This document shows positions 11,511 through 22,640 of a stretch of DNA of 64,000 nucleotides, piece by piece. Position 1 is the stretch's first letter, and the number at the start of each line of letters is the position of its first letter. Below the pieces are notes generated by a model that did no database searches, was not told where the DNA came from, and saw only the letters and a program-made list of their open reading frames with translations. This DNA is from Plectrocnemia conspersa (taxonomy: Eukaryota > Arthropoda > Insecta > Trichoptera > Polycentropodidae): NCBI GenBank assembly GCA_009617715.1, contig VTFK01000429.1, positions 62,001-126,000 of the forward strand, read 5' to 3'. The translations under genes and the position numbers were made by a program.

Positions 11511-14500
11511 TTCAAAAGTTAAATAAAGCTTCAATATGTATTTAAACGACGCAGAACAAGGAGATGAACGATTCCAAACCTATTATTCAAAATAGTGCTA
11601 TAAAAATTTAGTAAATTTGCCACTCGATACTCACGCGAAAGACAATAATATTTGAGCATTTTTTTCCTATAACTGTTTTACCAAAATATGAACAAATAAT
11701 GGTAACTAAAAGAATTCTAAAGGGAAAGTTGATTTTAAATACTTAATTTAAATACAGAAGACTACTACATAATTATGAAAGTAGATCTGCCGATTTACAT
11801 ATCTCTCGACTATAGTCAATTTTGCCTTCTTTTGCAAAATGTATAATTAATTTTTTTATAATTTTCATAACAGACCCTAACAGCCAATAAACAAAATAAC
11901 GATAAGGCAATATTTTTTAATTGCCAAAATTACAAAACGTACTCATATTTCCGAGTTAATATTGTGCAGCTGTGGACTTTTTGAATGGCTGATATCGAAA
12001 TTCTTATAAACACGAATAATCTTGATTTAATCGTGCTCCTTAGCTCTCAAAAATATATTTAAAAAACTTATACTGAAAATATTCCTGTCACACGCTGAAG
12101 CGACTTTCTTGTCCGCTCACAACTATATTTGTCAAAAGCCCAACTATTTAAATATCTGGACCTCCACATTTAGCAGCAGGGGTCCTTCTTTCACGGCTTA
12201 TGTAAAAGCCGAACCGATTTCACTTTATCGCTTGATGAGTCGGCCCCAATTACGTTCGGGACACGTACTAATGAGATCGGCTCTCGTTTCTGGTTTATGA
12301 CCGTAAAGAGCGAACCAGTTTTTTCTTATTCTTTTTTTTTTATTTCGCAGCACCTCACATACTTACTAACCAACAGTTTTAAATGGGTTAAACGCGCTCT
12401 CGTTGTTATTACTATTATTTAACGACGAAGATTCCACCGATTGCGCAACGAAACGCCTCTAGGAATTATTTAATGCCGCAATGTCAATTATTCGAATTTG
12501 ATTCGATTACTTACATATTAAGGGGCCTTTGAAGGGCCTTGGTGTTCGGGAGAGCAAAAAATCGGCGGCCAAATGTGAAGAAAATCGTGGCAATTTATTT
12601 TTTATACAACGAGCACGCACAGATACGTATATAATAGTTTTATTGTTCGACTACAATTATTGCTATATATAAAGTATTTTGTAAGCATTTTACAACTTCT
12701 ATGCAATTAACGGTTTGAATCGTTTCTTGATAAAAAAAAATGTGTACAACTATTAACTATTATGTTACTCAACATCATTTAAGATACAAACTTTCGTTTT
12801 ATACGGAATTTTATCTTAGTAACTCTCGTTATATAAAAAAATAATAATTATTGCAGCGATATTTGAATTAAATCTGTTTTATATAATATAATGTTCAAGC
12901 ATTATATTATATAAAAAATAAGATATACATAATATACATTTTTAATGTAAACTTCATTGAAATAGAAGAAAAATCTCATGACTAAATAATTGCGTTATTA
13001 ATAAAAATCACCATAAGTAATGTCGATAAAAACTACTCTTTGTGTGAAAGGACAGATGCTACACAATACATGCTAACCGCGTATATTACTATTGTTCTTC
13101 GAATTCTTGGTTACCGATCGCCGAAGCAGCCATCTGGATCGTATCCAAGGAGCGATGCCATTGGCTCGTATTATCCTCATCTGCAATCTGTCTCGAATCA
13201 GCATTACAAAAAATGTGACACTTAGTCAAAGTGAGAGACGAGAAACAGATCCTAGCTGTTATACCAAAATCACAGCCGACAATAATACAACTCAACATTC
13301 CAACAAACACTCTCCGACTTATTCACATTACTTGCAGTTGATGGATGCATTTAAATCTAGTCATTAATTTTATGCTTGTATTTTTTTCTGTTAAAAGTAC
13401 ATTGGCGTAAATCTGGTATGCTCTGCACATAAATAAAATAATTTGATTAAATATTTTTTTCAGTTACGCTAATATAAATAATTTTAATCTAATCTCGTGG
13501 TTGGTCGCTACATTTAATTGTTGAAAAGCTTGAGTTATTGGGACATATTAGTTTACAAAGGTTTGAAACAGAATGTCAGCGATAATTGAATCATTTTCAC
13601 AGGTCACAAGCATCGTTATTATTTCGAAACGAATAGAAAAAATGACCCGCAGAGCGCCGAAAGTGTGACCCCGAACATCGATCACGTTTCTGTTTTACAG
13701 CGGTTAATCATCGATCAATTTGGGCAATACATTCAAATTAAGACATTTCACTTTATTTATAATAAATTAATTCAGACAACGTTAAAACAACGTAGGTTTA
13801 TTTACAAATAACACGCCGACGCGTTTTTCACAAGACGCCGACGTACTTTTGCGGGAAAATCGAAACAAACGGTCAGTTATTAATCTTTTAGTCGCTCTAC
13901 GTTATTTATTATGTTGTGATTAAGAAAAATCAATTGTATTGCTGCAGTGCAACCTAGAACGAGTGATAAATGCCTTTACAGCACTTGGTTGTGGTTGTGC
14001 TATTTCCTATCTAAAATTTATTTTCAGATTAAAAAATGCTAGGAAAACCTCAATTAAAGTAATTAATAAAAAATCGCTGGTTAATTTTATAATACATAGA
14101 TTTTTTTTATTTGTTTTTAAAAGTCTAAAGAAAACATGAATATGTCAGTCCGCTATAGATCGAAGCTGTCGTGTATAATATTAAAAGGGAAAACATTTTT
14201 TATTGATACAAAAAGTATACTTATTTTTTATGTTATTTTTTATTTTGACATAATATACTGCGAAAGTTGAAGGAAGATATTCAATTTATTTTTATGTACA
14301 TTTTTCGAGCTTCGTGCATCGAAAGCATGAAAACTCGTCTATAAATACACGTTTATGAGACAATCCAACAATCCTATTAGCAAATACCAGAAACTTTAGA
14401 TAGATAATCGCTCGCAATCATGCGAAAATTATTTTGTTTACTATAAAATTGATTTTGGGTAGATATATACTTAAATTCTAAATCATAACATTTGTGACAT

Positions 14501-14698
14501 AATAATATATAATAAAATAAAATATAAATAATTCGATAAAGATTTTATAATAAGTCACAAAATTTTAAATTAAATATAAGAATTTTTTGATTAAATCTTA
14601 TAATACAGTTTCGTGTTTTAAAGCCGAAGGGATGTAACTTTGCAGCCAAATATATGTTGAAAATCTGGTAACAGTTTATGTCATTAACATGTATAAAT
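11511..14698. other. AT-rich sequence with two G+C-richer islands, no gene recognised
   Basis: No exon was recognised. More complex, G+C-richer stretches lie at about 12060-12640 and 13600-13880; they have no long open frame or domain and are not seen elsewhere in the window. They could be conserved regulatory DNA, but nothing in the sequence proves it. The open frames on both strands around 13090-13370 overlap each other and have no family resemblance. Confidence 0.5.
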
Positions 14699-14820
14699 TT
14701 CCACATATATAGAGAGAAATATAAATGCCACTATCAGGCGATGGAATTGAAATAACTGGTTTTGAAAGTCAGAGATTTGTTATAGTCGGAAAGTTGTATT
14801 ATTGTCGGGTGTAATTTCAG
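14699..14820 (+). repeat. Dispersed repeat, copy A
   Basis: Shares a nearly identical core with 42634-42760, beginning CCACATATATAGAGAGAAAT and followed by ATAAATGCCAC, then a diverged stretch containing AATTGAAAT and TTGTANTATTGTC in the same order. It ends about 40 bp before the target-site duplication of the adjacent hAT element. The family is unknown and has no coding capacity. Confidence 0.65.
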
Positions 14821-14857
14821 TAGTGCAACTGGGATTGCCGTGATGTGTTTTAGATGC

Positions 14858-15986
14858 GTAGCTAGTAGAGTCTCCGAATCGAGTGATCGAGTACTCGATA
14901 CTCGAGTATACTTGTATATTTTTCAAGTAGTTGATAATCGAGTATTTTGAAAATTACTCGATTAATACTCGAAATTAAAAAATTTTGAAATATTTCAGAA
15001 ACAAAAATAACTTTAACTCAGTCCGGTAAAGGTTAACGTCTTGCTTTTATTTGGCGTTTATGCCCGAAGTCCCGAGTTAGAGCGGTTACTATCAGGTATA
15101 ATTTTTTCATAGTTCCATAGTTGCATAGTTCCGGTCGTCGGTAATGTTAGTGGGTACGACGAAGAAATTTCTTTTGTGTTTTCTGTTCGACAGTCCCGAC
15201 TTATCTAATTTATGGCAATGAACAATATGAAATATCTAAAAAAATTTTTTAGGTTTTATGACTATGCAGTTGTAGCGTAAAGTGTTGTAAATTTTTTATA
15301 CTGATCCCTCAGCTTAAAAATCAAATCAAAACAATTGTGTGTCTTAAAGGCATTTAAAGTAAAGTCAGTTCTTTGCGAACCGTTTAGCTCTAGAGTGAAA
15401 GGGATTCACCCAAATACATCTTCGAAGGATATAGATTTAAATTCTTCGCAATAATCAGAAGGAGTAGAATATTGTATATTGTTAAGAAAAAAAATCTATT
15501 CAAGAAGAATTACAAAATGCTATTTTGTCAATAGTCGCAGGAAATAAGAGAAAAACAGAGAAGGGAATGAAAGATGAGAACATAAAAAGAGACTTCAATA
15601 AATTCTATATCTATAAAAAGCGAACAGATATAAATTAGAAGCCTTATCCAACGCATTAATGACAATAAGACCAACATCAACAGCAACGGAAAGGGTTTTT
15701 TCCATAACGGGAATAATAAAACCAAAGGTTAGCAGTAATATTAAATTCGAGACACTTTTGCATTATTGTTTTTTAAAAAAGTATGTTCGTGAAGTTAAAA
15801 TAATTGTAAAAGTTAACATACTAAGTATTTTATTTATTTATTTATATGTGCACGAATTTGAATAATAGCTATTTTGGTACATTTGGTAAATACTCGAAAG
15901 TACTCGAGTACTCGAGTACTTTAAAATTTTAATATTCGATACTCGAGTAGTTGATGGTTCGAGTAATTGGAGACTCTAGTAGCTAG
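14858..15986 (+). mobile_element. Non-autonomous hAT element, copy 1, with 8-bp target duplication
   Basis: The element spans 14866-15978, with the 8-bp duplication GTAGCTAG at 14858-14865 and 15979-15986. Its inverted ends start TAGAGTCTCC. Subterminal DNA on both sides is packed with TACTCGAG and CGAGTA words (14880-14970 and 15893-15960), probably transposase binding sites. The interior keeps a C-terminal transposase fragment and nothing else recognisable. A copy about 95% identical by eye, with its own duplication, lies at 57728-58832. Eight-base duplications plus the dimerisation-domain fragment identify the hAT superfamily. Confidence 0.93.
15635..15865 (+). pseudogene. hAT transposase C-terminal dimerisation-domain fragment, copy 1
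   Basis: The open stretch of about 77 codons includes RPTSTATERVFSITGIIKPK, the hallmark of the hAT dimerisation domain (Dimer_Tnp_hAT), where family members have a serine- or alanine-rich stretch followed by ERVFS and a glycine. Its C-terminal part (KFETLLHYCFLKKYVRE) corresponds to the helix that follows. The N-terminal BED finger, catalytic RNase H-like domain and most of the insertion domain are gone, so the product cannot catalyse transposition. No start codon with context was found; an internal ATG at 15659 would give 68 residues. Expression is not indicated. The matching segment in the second copy is frameshifted. Confidence 0.85.
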
Positions 15987-16430
15987 GATATTTAGTGCCC
16001 GATGATGCCAAAATATCTAAATTTATTAATATATATTTATATACATATCTAATTTTAATATTTTAATAAAATTAAATTGCTTAACATACTGAAGTTTTAT
16101 AGTTTTCTATGGGATTTTTAACATAAAAAAGTAATAATTTCTATGTTTCAATTAATAATTATTTTATTACAAATTTTAATGTGTATAATACATAATATAT
16201 TATAAGTATAGATTTGAATCTATGTAATTAAAAATAACGTAATAATATAGCCAATCTTATTGAGGTAAGATAGTTATATAAATAATAATAATTTACATGT
16301 ATATATTAAAAATATATACAACAGAGAATTTTCCCAATTTGTCATAATGATCTGTAAAAATAAAATAAAAATCAAACATTAAAGAGTTTAAATAATATTA
16401 TTACATAAAAAATTTAGAAGCGTTTTGTTT
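15987..16430. other. AT-rich spacer
   Basis: Nothing was recognised. TSTATERVFS-type coding remains do not continue past the element. Confidence 0.5.
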
Positions 16431-16970
16431 AATTTTTATTTTACTAGTCCACTAAAAGTTCACCACACCTGTACGGCAGTTATCAATGCACCAGCACGTA
16501 ACCACTCACGCGTACATTTGCGTGAATGTGTACACATGATAAACATCTTCCGAATGGTACAAGCGGAGCAAATCTCGAAGAACTGGTTTCGCCCGAAGAA
16601 CAGAACAGTCGCCGCGGCGGCCATTATTGATCCAGGTGTTTGAACCAGAAGACTAGACATGTGAATGGAATAGGTGTGTACTTCAAAATCGTAAATATCA
16701 CTTCCGCGCAGTAATTAACGCGCCAATAAACCAAAACCATCAATAACCACCTGCTAAGCCGAGGAATCTTCGTCTATGTAAGGCAATAAAGTACATTAGT
16801 TACAGTGGGAATTGCAAGCAGTCGAGTTGGATTGGATTTGAGTAACGACGAGTGCACTCGCCATTGGCGATATCAAACTTGATGGATTTATTAATAGTAA
16901 GGTGGCCAATTGGAGTCGTGATGAGTGTATCGGTTAGTTATCTTGAATAGTGTCTGTGCTCTTAATTATA
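16431..16970. other. G+C-richer low-copy island
   Basis: A stretch of higher complexity and G+C than its surroundings, with CpG-containing words such as CGCCGCGGCGGCC near 16612. Overlapping open frames on both strands around 16425-16660 contain no known domain. No repeat of it was seen in the window. It could be a conserved non-coding element or an unrecognised exon. Confidence 0.35.
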
Positions 16971-19310
16971 AACTTCTGAATGATATTTATTAAATTAAGT
17001 TCTTAAGGTAATATTTAGATTTCTGTACATTTTTTATCAATCGTTTGAAACAATTTTGCAAGTTAAAAAAATGAACGATTTTATTCATCCATATTTGGAT
17101 AATAATTTGGTATATAAATTATTTTTAAATAGTATACATGTGACAGTTAATGAATATATATTACTAGTAAAAACATACTTTTACTGACAAATTAAGTTTC
17201 ATAGACAAAGCAGTATAATATTTACTAGTGAATTATTTTTTAATGTAATATTATTGAAACAGTTACTGTAATTATATTTATACTAGTGAAAATATAACTT
17301 CACTATAAAATAGATAACATATATAACAAATAAAGATTTCAGACACAAACTTGATTAAAATGTGATAAATATTATTTGCATCTCTATAATGTTATAAAAA
17401 AGCTTAAAACAAAAAAAATTGTTGAAAGTTTCATAACAAAAGTCGTATAGACGATAATAAAATATGTTGGAATATATGTTTATTTAATATATTCAGATAG
17501 ACGATATCATCTAAGAATGACAATATATTATAAAATAAAATATATGCTAAAAGTTATTTGTCTTCTATAATATATTATGATATAATATTTTGGTGACAGA
17601 TTTACATCATGATCTTTATCTATTCGCATTATGAAAAAATATATATATTGTATTTTAAAATGTAAAAATAATTTATGCAATAACGAAATTTATGTATTTG
17701 TATGTGTTTATATATATATGTAAATATATAAATATCATACATGCCTAATTATTATTTTGCTTATTATTTTATTATATTAACATAAAATACTTAAAAGTGT
17801 AATTATTTTCAAATAATGTGTCAAAATTATTTTATTTTATATTGATATTAAAGCTATATATGTATGTTCTTATAACTAGGTTCTAACCCCAAATATACCC
17901 TGATGTTTTTAAATTTCTAACGTATATGAAAGATATGATTTGATGGTTAATATATAATTATAATTCCAATCGATTAGCACAAAGTTGGTTTTCTTAGATT
18001 TTCTTAATCTCACGGTTAAAAATCTTATGAAAAAAAAAAAATCAAAAAAAAATATATTAAATAATAGCGTCTTCGAATATTGCTCCTTGTTGTATTCAAA
18101 GAAAATTCTTAAGATATTCTCACAATATAGAGTACGGATCGTACCCGTTCTTAGGATCCTAGTCATTTATACTTAGAGCGTTGAAATTAAATTTATTGCA
18201 TTCTCGCCGTATTGTCTACTTAATGAAGTTTCTAAGGGTCGGCGTCGATAACTCGGCAATGACTTTCAATGACTTTCGGTTAAGAGTTTTAGAATACCCT
18301 GAAAAGTCGCGATCGCGTCCCTTATTCTTACCCGCAGCGGCCAGTTTTTTTTTTTTTTTTTTTTTAATTGTATAATATATAATTATAAAAACCTGTTAAT
18401 TCATAATGGCTAGATTTGTTATAAAAAAAATATAATGTACTTAATCTATGATCTACTTTAAAGCACGTCCTTCAATATTTGTTGTATTGTAAATACATAT
18501 TAAATATTAACCTATTTATATACCCCATATTTTTTTAAGTAATAAAACTATTTAATTTAAATTTAAGATTGCTAAATTAATATTTAAAATAATTTTATAT
18601 TAACATCTTTTAATAATGGAGTAATTTCCTTTTGGTATCTACGATATATAAATAAAAAAATCTAGTTTTTTTATGTTTTATTCATTAACCATAAAAAGCC
18701 AGCGATAACCTTTAAAATATCAACATACATATGTAGTTCTCGCTATAAATAGCACTAAGAAACCACAAAATAAATATAAACATTAAGATTAAGCTGTTTC
18801 TATTATAATATGAATGTATTTAATGATAGAAACGAAACTGAATGAGACGAAACGATCTTACAATTTAAATTTTATAGTTAATAAATATCTGTTTCTACTG
18901 CAATAAAAATAAATGATCCCATAATATAAATACAATTTGAATACTAATGTAATCATAATAGTATACTTTCAATAATTTAATTCACATGTAAAAGGTGAAA
19001 TTCTGCTATCTTCGACATTTACTTGCACAATTTTTTCAGGTTTCGATTGATCAGCTTAAAAACTCTAATATATAATATATACATCTTGATTACAATATAC
19101 TTTGCTATTTATGCAAGTGAGACTTGCATTTTTCATAATTACAAATATTAGTAGGAAGGAACTGAGAACATTTGAACGAAGAAAAATGGCAACATAAAAT
19201 AAGCACTGATACAGTAATATTTTCAAACTAGTGCTAAAATAATAGAAACATTTTCTCAAGATAGATTTATGTAGAACCTTAAATAATTTGTAACATTAAG
19301 AAACAAGAAT
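16971..19310. other. AT-rich sequence, no gene recognised
   Basis: Includes an imperfectly repeated motif (TTACTAGTAAAA, TTTACTAGTGAAT, ATACTAGTGAAAATATA) between 17160 and 17300 that also turns up near 42380, 44660 and 52230, perhaps decayed MITE ends. A T-run lies at 18347-18365 after a G+C-richer patch (18180-18346). The words AATCTCACGG and TTAAAAATC near 18006 recur at 24236 in slightly altered form. No domain was seen in any frame. Confidence 0.45.
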
Positions 19311-21432
19311 GCCTAGATCAGTGGTTCTTAACCTTTTCAAAGTCACGGTGCACTTTTGATCATGGGAAAAAGTGGCGGTGCACTAGAATTAAGAGGTCGA
19401 AAAAAATATGTGGACATAATTTTTATTACATATTTAAAAAAAATAATAGTTACATACAAAATTACATACAAATTTTTACATATTTTTTAAATTAAATTAT
19501 ATAAAAAAGTTTAGTATTGAAAATAAATTTAGGTAGTTAATTTTGCCCTAGAACCAATTTTTAATTACGTGTTTTATTAAAAATATTTGTATTATTATTT
19601 AAAGGTGCTCTTTGGGTGGCAAATCTAAGTGGTGCATTTTCCTCCCTTTGTTTACCTAAAATGACATTCCTGCTTAACATAATAAAATTTATATGATCAG
19701 TCAAAAATTAATTAATGTGATACCTGAGCTTGTAGGCTTTTGCAGATATCAGAAATATTACGTCGAATATTTTATGTAGTTACCCTGAATTCTTCGTTTA
19801 AATTTTTTTCTCTCTTTCTCGTTTTTTAGTTTTCATATTAGTTGTTGTTGAGAAACCAAGCTCACACAAATATAATAAGTGAAGGAAACATATCTACTTT
19901 TTTTTCTATTATTCGATTTTTCAAAAGAGTTTTTTTTTCCGAAATCCTGTCAATTTGTCAATGGATGTCATGAATTTTTCATTTTTTCCTTGAATGCTTG
20001 TGTTAACGTTATTTAAGTAATTAAAAATATCTGCTAAATATGCCACTTTAGCATACCAATCATTATTCTGAAGACATTTTACAAAATCATCCATACCTTC
20101 ATTTCGAAAAAAAGATTAACAATTCATTCTTAAGTTCTATGAATCGGCATAAAACTTTACCCTTAGATAACCACCTGACTTCAGTGTGAAAAAGCAAACA
20201 CTCGTACATAGCTTCCATAGAAATGCAAAGTTTTTTAAACATGAGTGTTTTTAAAGGTCTTGATTTTATGAAATTCACTATATTTACAACTTGATTTGGT
20301 ACAGGTTTTAGTGTTGCTGGTAATGTTTTCGAAACTAAAGATTCTCTATGTAAAAAACAGTGCGTAGATATAATATTAGGTTTTCTTGTCTTTTCAAGGG
20401 TTACAAATCCTTTAAATGAGCCTACCATTGAAGGAGCACCATCCATACAAATTCCTACACATAACTCCCATGATATTTTAAATTGTTCTAAATATGAATA
20501 AATAAGATCAAAAACATCTTGTCCTGTCGTATAAGTTCTTTGCAGCATAGATATTGATTCACTATTTTGTTTTCATTTATGAAACGAACGAATCCTTGTA
20601 TTTGTTCCTTACCGGTAATGTCAGTAGATTTGTCGATTTGTAAAACAAAATATCGCTTGGAAAGTTTATCGTTAACTGTTTTCTCAGTATCATCCGACAT
20701 ATTTAAAAAAAAAATTTATTGTATCGTTTGAAAGAGGAATTTTCATGATTTCCTTTTTGCTTCATCACTAAACATAATTTTTCCTATTTCACAATATGCA
20801 GGTAAAATTAGAGACTCCGCTATAGTATGTGGTTTTAATTGTACAGCAATTAATTCAGCAATCTTGTATGACGCCAGTTGTGCCTTATCGGAAATTTTAA
20901 CACTTTTTTCAAAATATTTCGCTTGTTTATTTTGCATGCTTAACAATCTTTTGAAGTAATCTTTACTTTTTGATTCAAGATCAGCGTGCATCGTAGTGAA
21001 GTGGCGATTTAACTTGTCAGTATACATCGCGCTATTGCACAGTTTTTCTCCACATACAACACATAGTGGAATGTATTATCCTTCCTCATTGATGCTAGTA
21101 AAACTGAAACGTAAATATTCTTCAGAATACTGTCCATTCATTTTTTTGATTTTACTGGATATATTTTTTTTTTGTATGAGACGTATGATGTCTAGTAACA
21201 TCTTCACTACTTTTTCCACTTGTACTCCCAGTGTCATTAATATTTTGGTCTGATTCACAATTTCGTTTGGTAATAAATTTATCCATTGTGGGGTATCACG
21301 ACTATAATAAATTATAAATTGATTGAAACATTAAGATTTTACTATTTTGCGGAATTTTTGTTTTTACCAATTTTCTCGCGGTGCACTTGCAATAAGCTCG
21401 CGGTGCACTGGTTAAGAACCACTGGCCTAGAT
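19311..21432 (-). mobile_element. hAT transposon of the BED-finger (ZBED5/SCAND3-like) type
   Basis: The element spans 19319-21424. Its ends are perfect 15-bp inverted repeats, CAGTGGTTCTTAACC at the left and GGTTAAGAACCACTG at the right, with a second conserved word GGTGCAC just inside each. It is flanked by an exact 8-bp duplication, GCCTAGAT, at 19311-19318 and 21425-21432. A nearly complete but broken transposase gene fills the minus strand. The intact target duplication and perfect ends suggest a comparatively young insertion, even though the gene is dead. Confidence 0.96.
19712..21286 (-). pseudogene. BED-finger hAT transposase, frameshifted and internally deleted
   Basis: The ATG at 21284-21286 opens MDKFITKRN, the typical start of ZBED5/SCAND3-like transposases. 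After a frameshift comes a BED finger, VVCGEKLCNSAM with paired HFTTMH, at about 20990-21070. Then follow KSKDYFKRLLSMQNKQAK, the catalytic-domain strand QIDKSTDITG (first aspartate), CMDGAPSMVG (second aspartate), HCFLHRESL, and HTEVRWLSKGKVLCR. The last three lie in the best-preserved stretch, 20099-20548. The end is recognisable as YLCELGFSTTT, MKTKKRERE and ISDICKSLQAQVSH before a stop at 19712. About 100 or more residues expected between FPSL and YLCE are missing. At least three frame changes and an in-frame stop break the gene, so no functional transposase is made. Confidence 0.93.
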
Positions 21433-22189
21433 AAATGTGACCAAAAAAAAAATCGTTAAATTTTATATAAAATGGCAATAAAAATAAATGTGCTCCAGAT
21501 TAAAATTAACGCAAACGCAATAAACTGTTAACAAAAAATAAACTTAGCAGGTAATCTCAAGCCAATAAATATTACACAATCATCATAACCATGCTACTAA
21601 AAACTCATGATGTAAAATCTTACATCAACAAGAAGAACCATAATGACGATAAGAGAATAAATATCGTTATGAAAGAGTAATTGCATTTATACTAAAGAGC
21701 ATTTAAAGGTCTGCAAAACAATTCATATTTTAGTCATAAACTGTGAAATTACTATAAAAACTTCAATGAGCCTATCCTGATACCGATGTCGATGTAACTT
21801 TTCGTAGTTAAATTCAATGTATGTTAAAATATACTCTGGTTAATTTCTGTGTGACAATTCACGCCTTTTAAAATTAAAAAATATAGTGGCGCAGGCTTCA
21901 TGTGTGTAGGCAAGCTCTCTGTGAGTCTAGTCTCCGCAGCACGAAAAAACATATCCAAAAATTAATGATTGGTTTCTATTTTGCATTTTATTTGCTTCTG
22001 AATGACTCATACATAATATATCTGTAATATAAAGTGAAAAATTGTTGTTTATTGTAATAAATTGAAGGAAGTTAACCTTTAAATTATACAATAAAAAGAT
22101 TAAAAAACTCCACTCTATATTTATCCAAAATCCCGACAAAGCCTAGTTAAAGTTAGGCAATTGTCGCTAAATTAAAATTGCCATTCAAG
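21433..22189. other. AT-rich spacer
   Basis: Nothing recognisable; no open frame with a domain. Confidence 0.5.
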
Positions 22190-22640
22190 ACACGTATTCG
22201 GTTTCGTTGAATCTTTATTGTACCACCATATACGCACACGCATACACACATCTGTTCAAATCCGGATTTTCTTTTATATGCCACGACTTTCGAAACATAA
22301 ATTTTCCGCGTCCGATGGGATTTTGAAGAGAGCCTTTTTGATTTACAAAGCGCGCCCGTTTTACAGCCGCCTCATATTTGACCCCGTCTTCTTCGGCACC
22401 CCAACTTTGACCCTGGGGCCAGTTTTTTCGTCTCCTTCCCATTCCATCCGATTCAAAGGCCGGCGACTTAAACGCCCGGATTACTGTCATAAATGCGCTC
22501 TTTAAAAATATTTCCTCTGCGAACAAAACTCGGCCGCCGTTTTGTCTCCATGAATAATTCAAACAATCGTCGGATAGCGTTTCTAAAAATATTCCTCTTT
22601 GAAAAATTTATCACCTCGCCGCCTTTGTGATGCGAACATT
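22190..22640. other. G+C-richer low-copy island
   Basis: Much richer in C, G and CpG than the flanks, with open frames on both strands (22218-22505 plus and 22215-22562 minus). Neither contains a recognisable domain, and the minus frame shows no signal or repeat. No copy elsewhere in the window. A conserved regulatory element or an unrecognised exon is possible. Confidence 0.35.

Noticed and set aside
15528..15725. Minus-strand frame of 65 codons, conserved with 58391-58588
   Set aside because: It is antisense to the hAT fragment; its conservation follows from the two transposon copies being nearly identical.
18347..18365. T-run as the poly(A) tail of a minus-strand retroposon
   Set aside because: No target-site duplication or polyadenylation signal was found next to it.
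22215..22562. Minus-strand frame of 115 codons as a host gene
   Set aside because: A frame is open on the other strand as well, no domain or codon bias was seen, and a G+C-rich island by itself lengthens frames.
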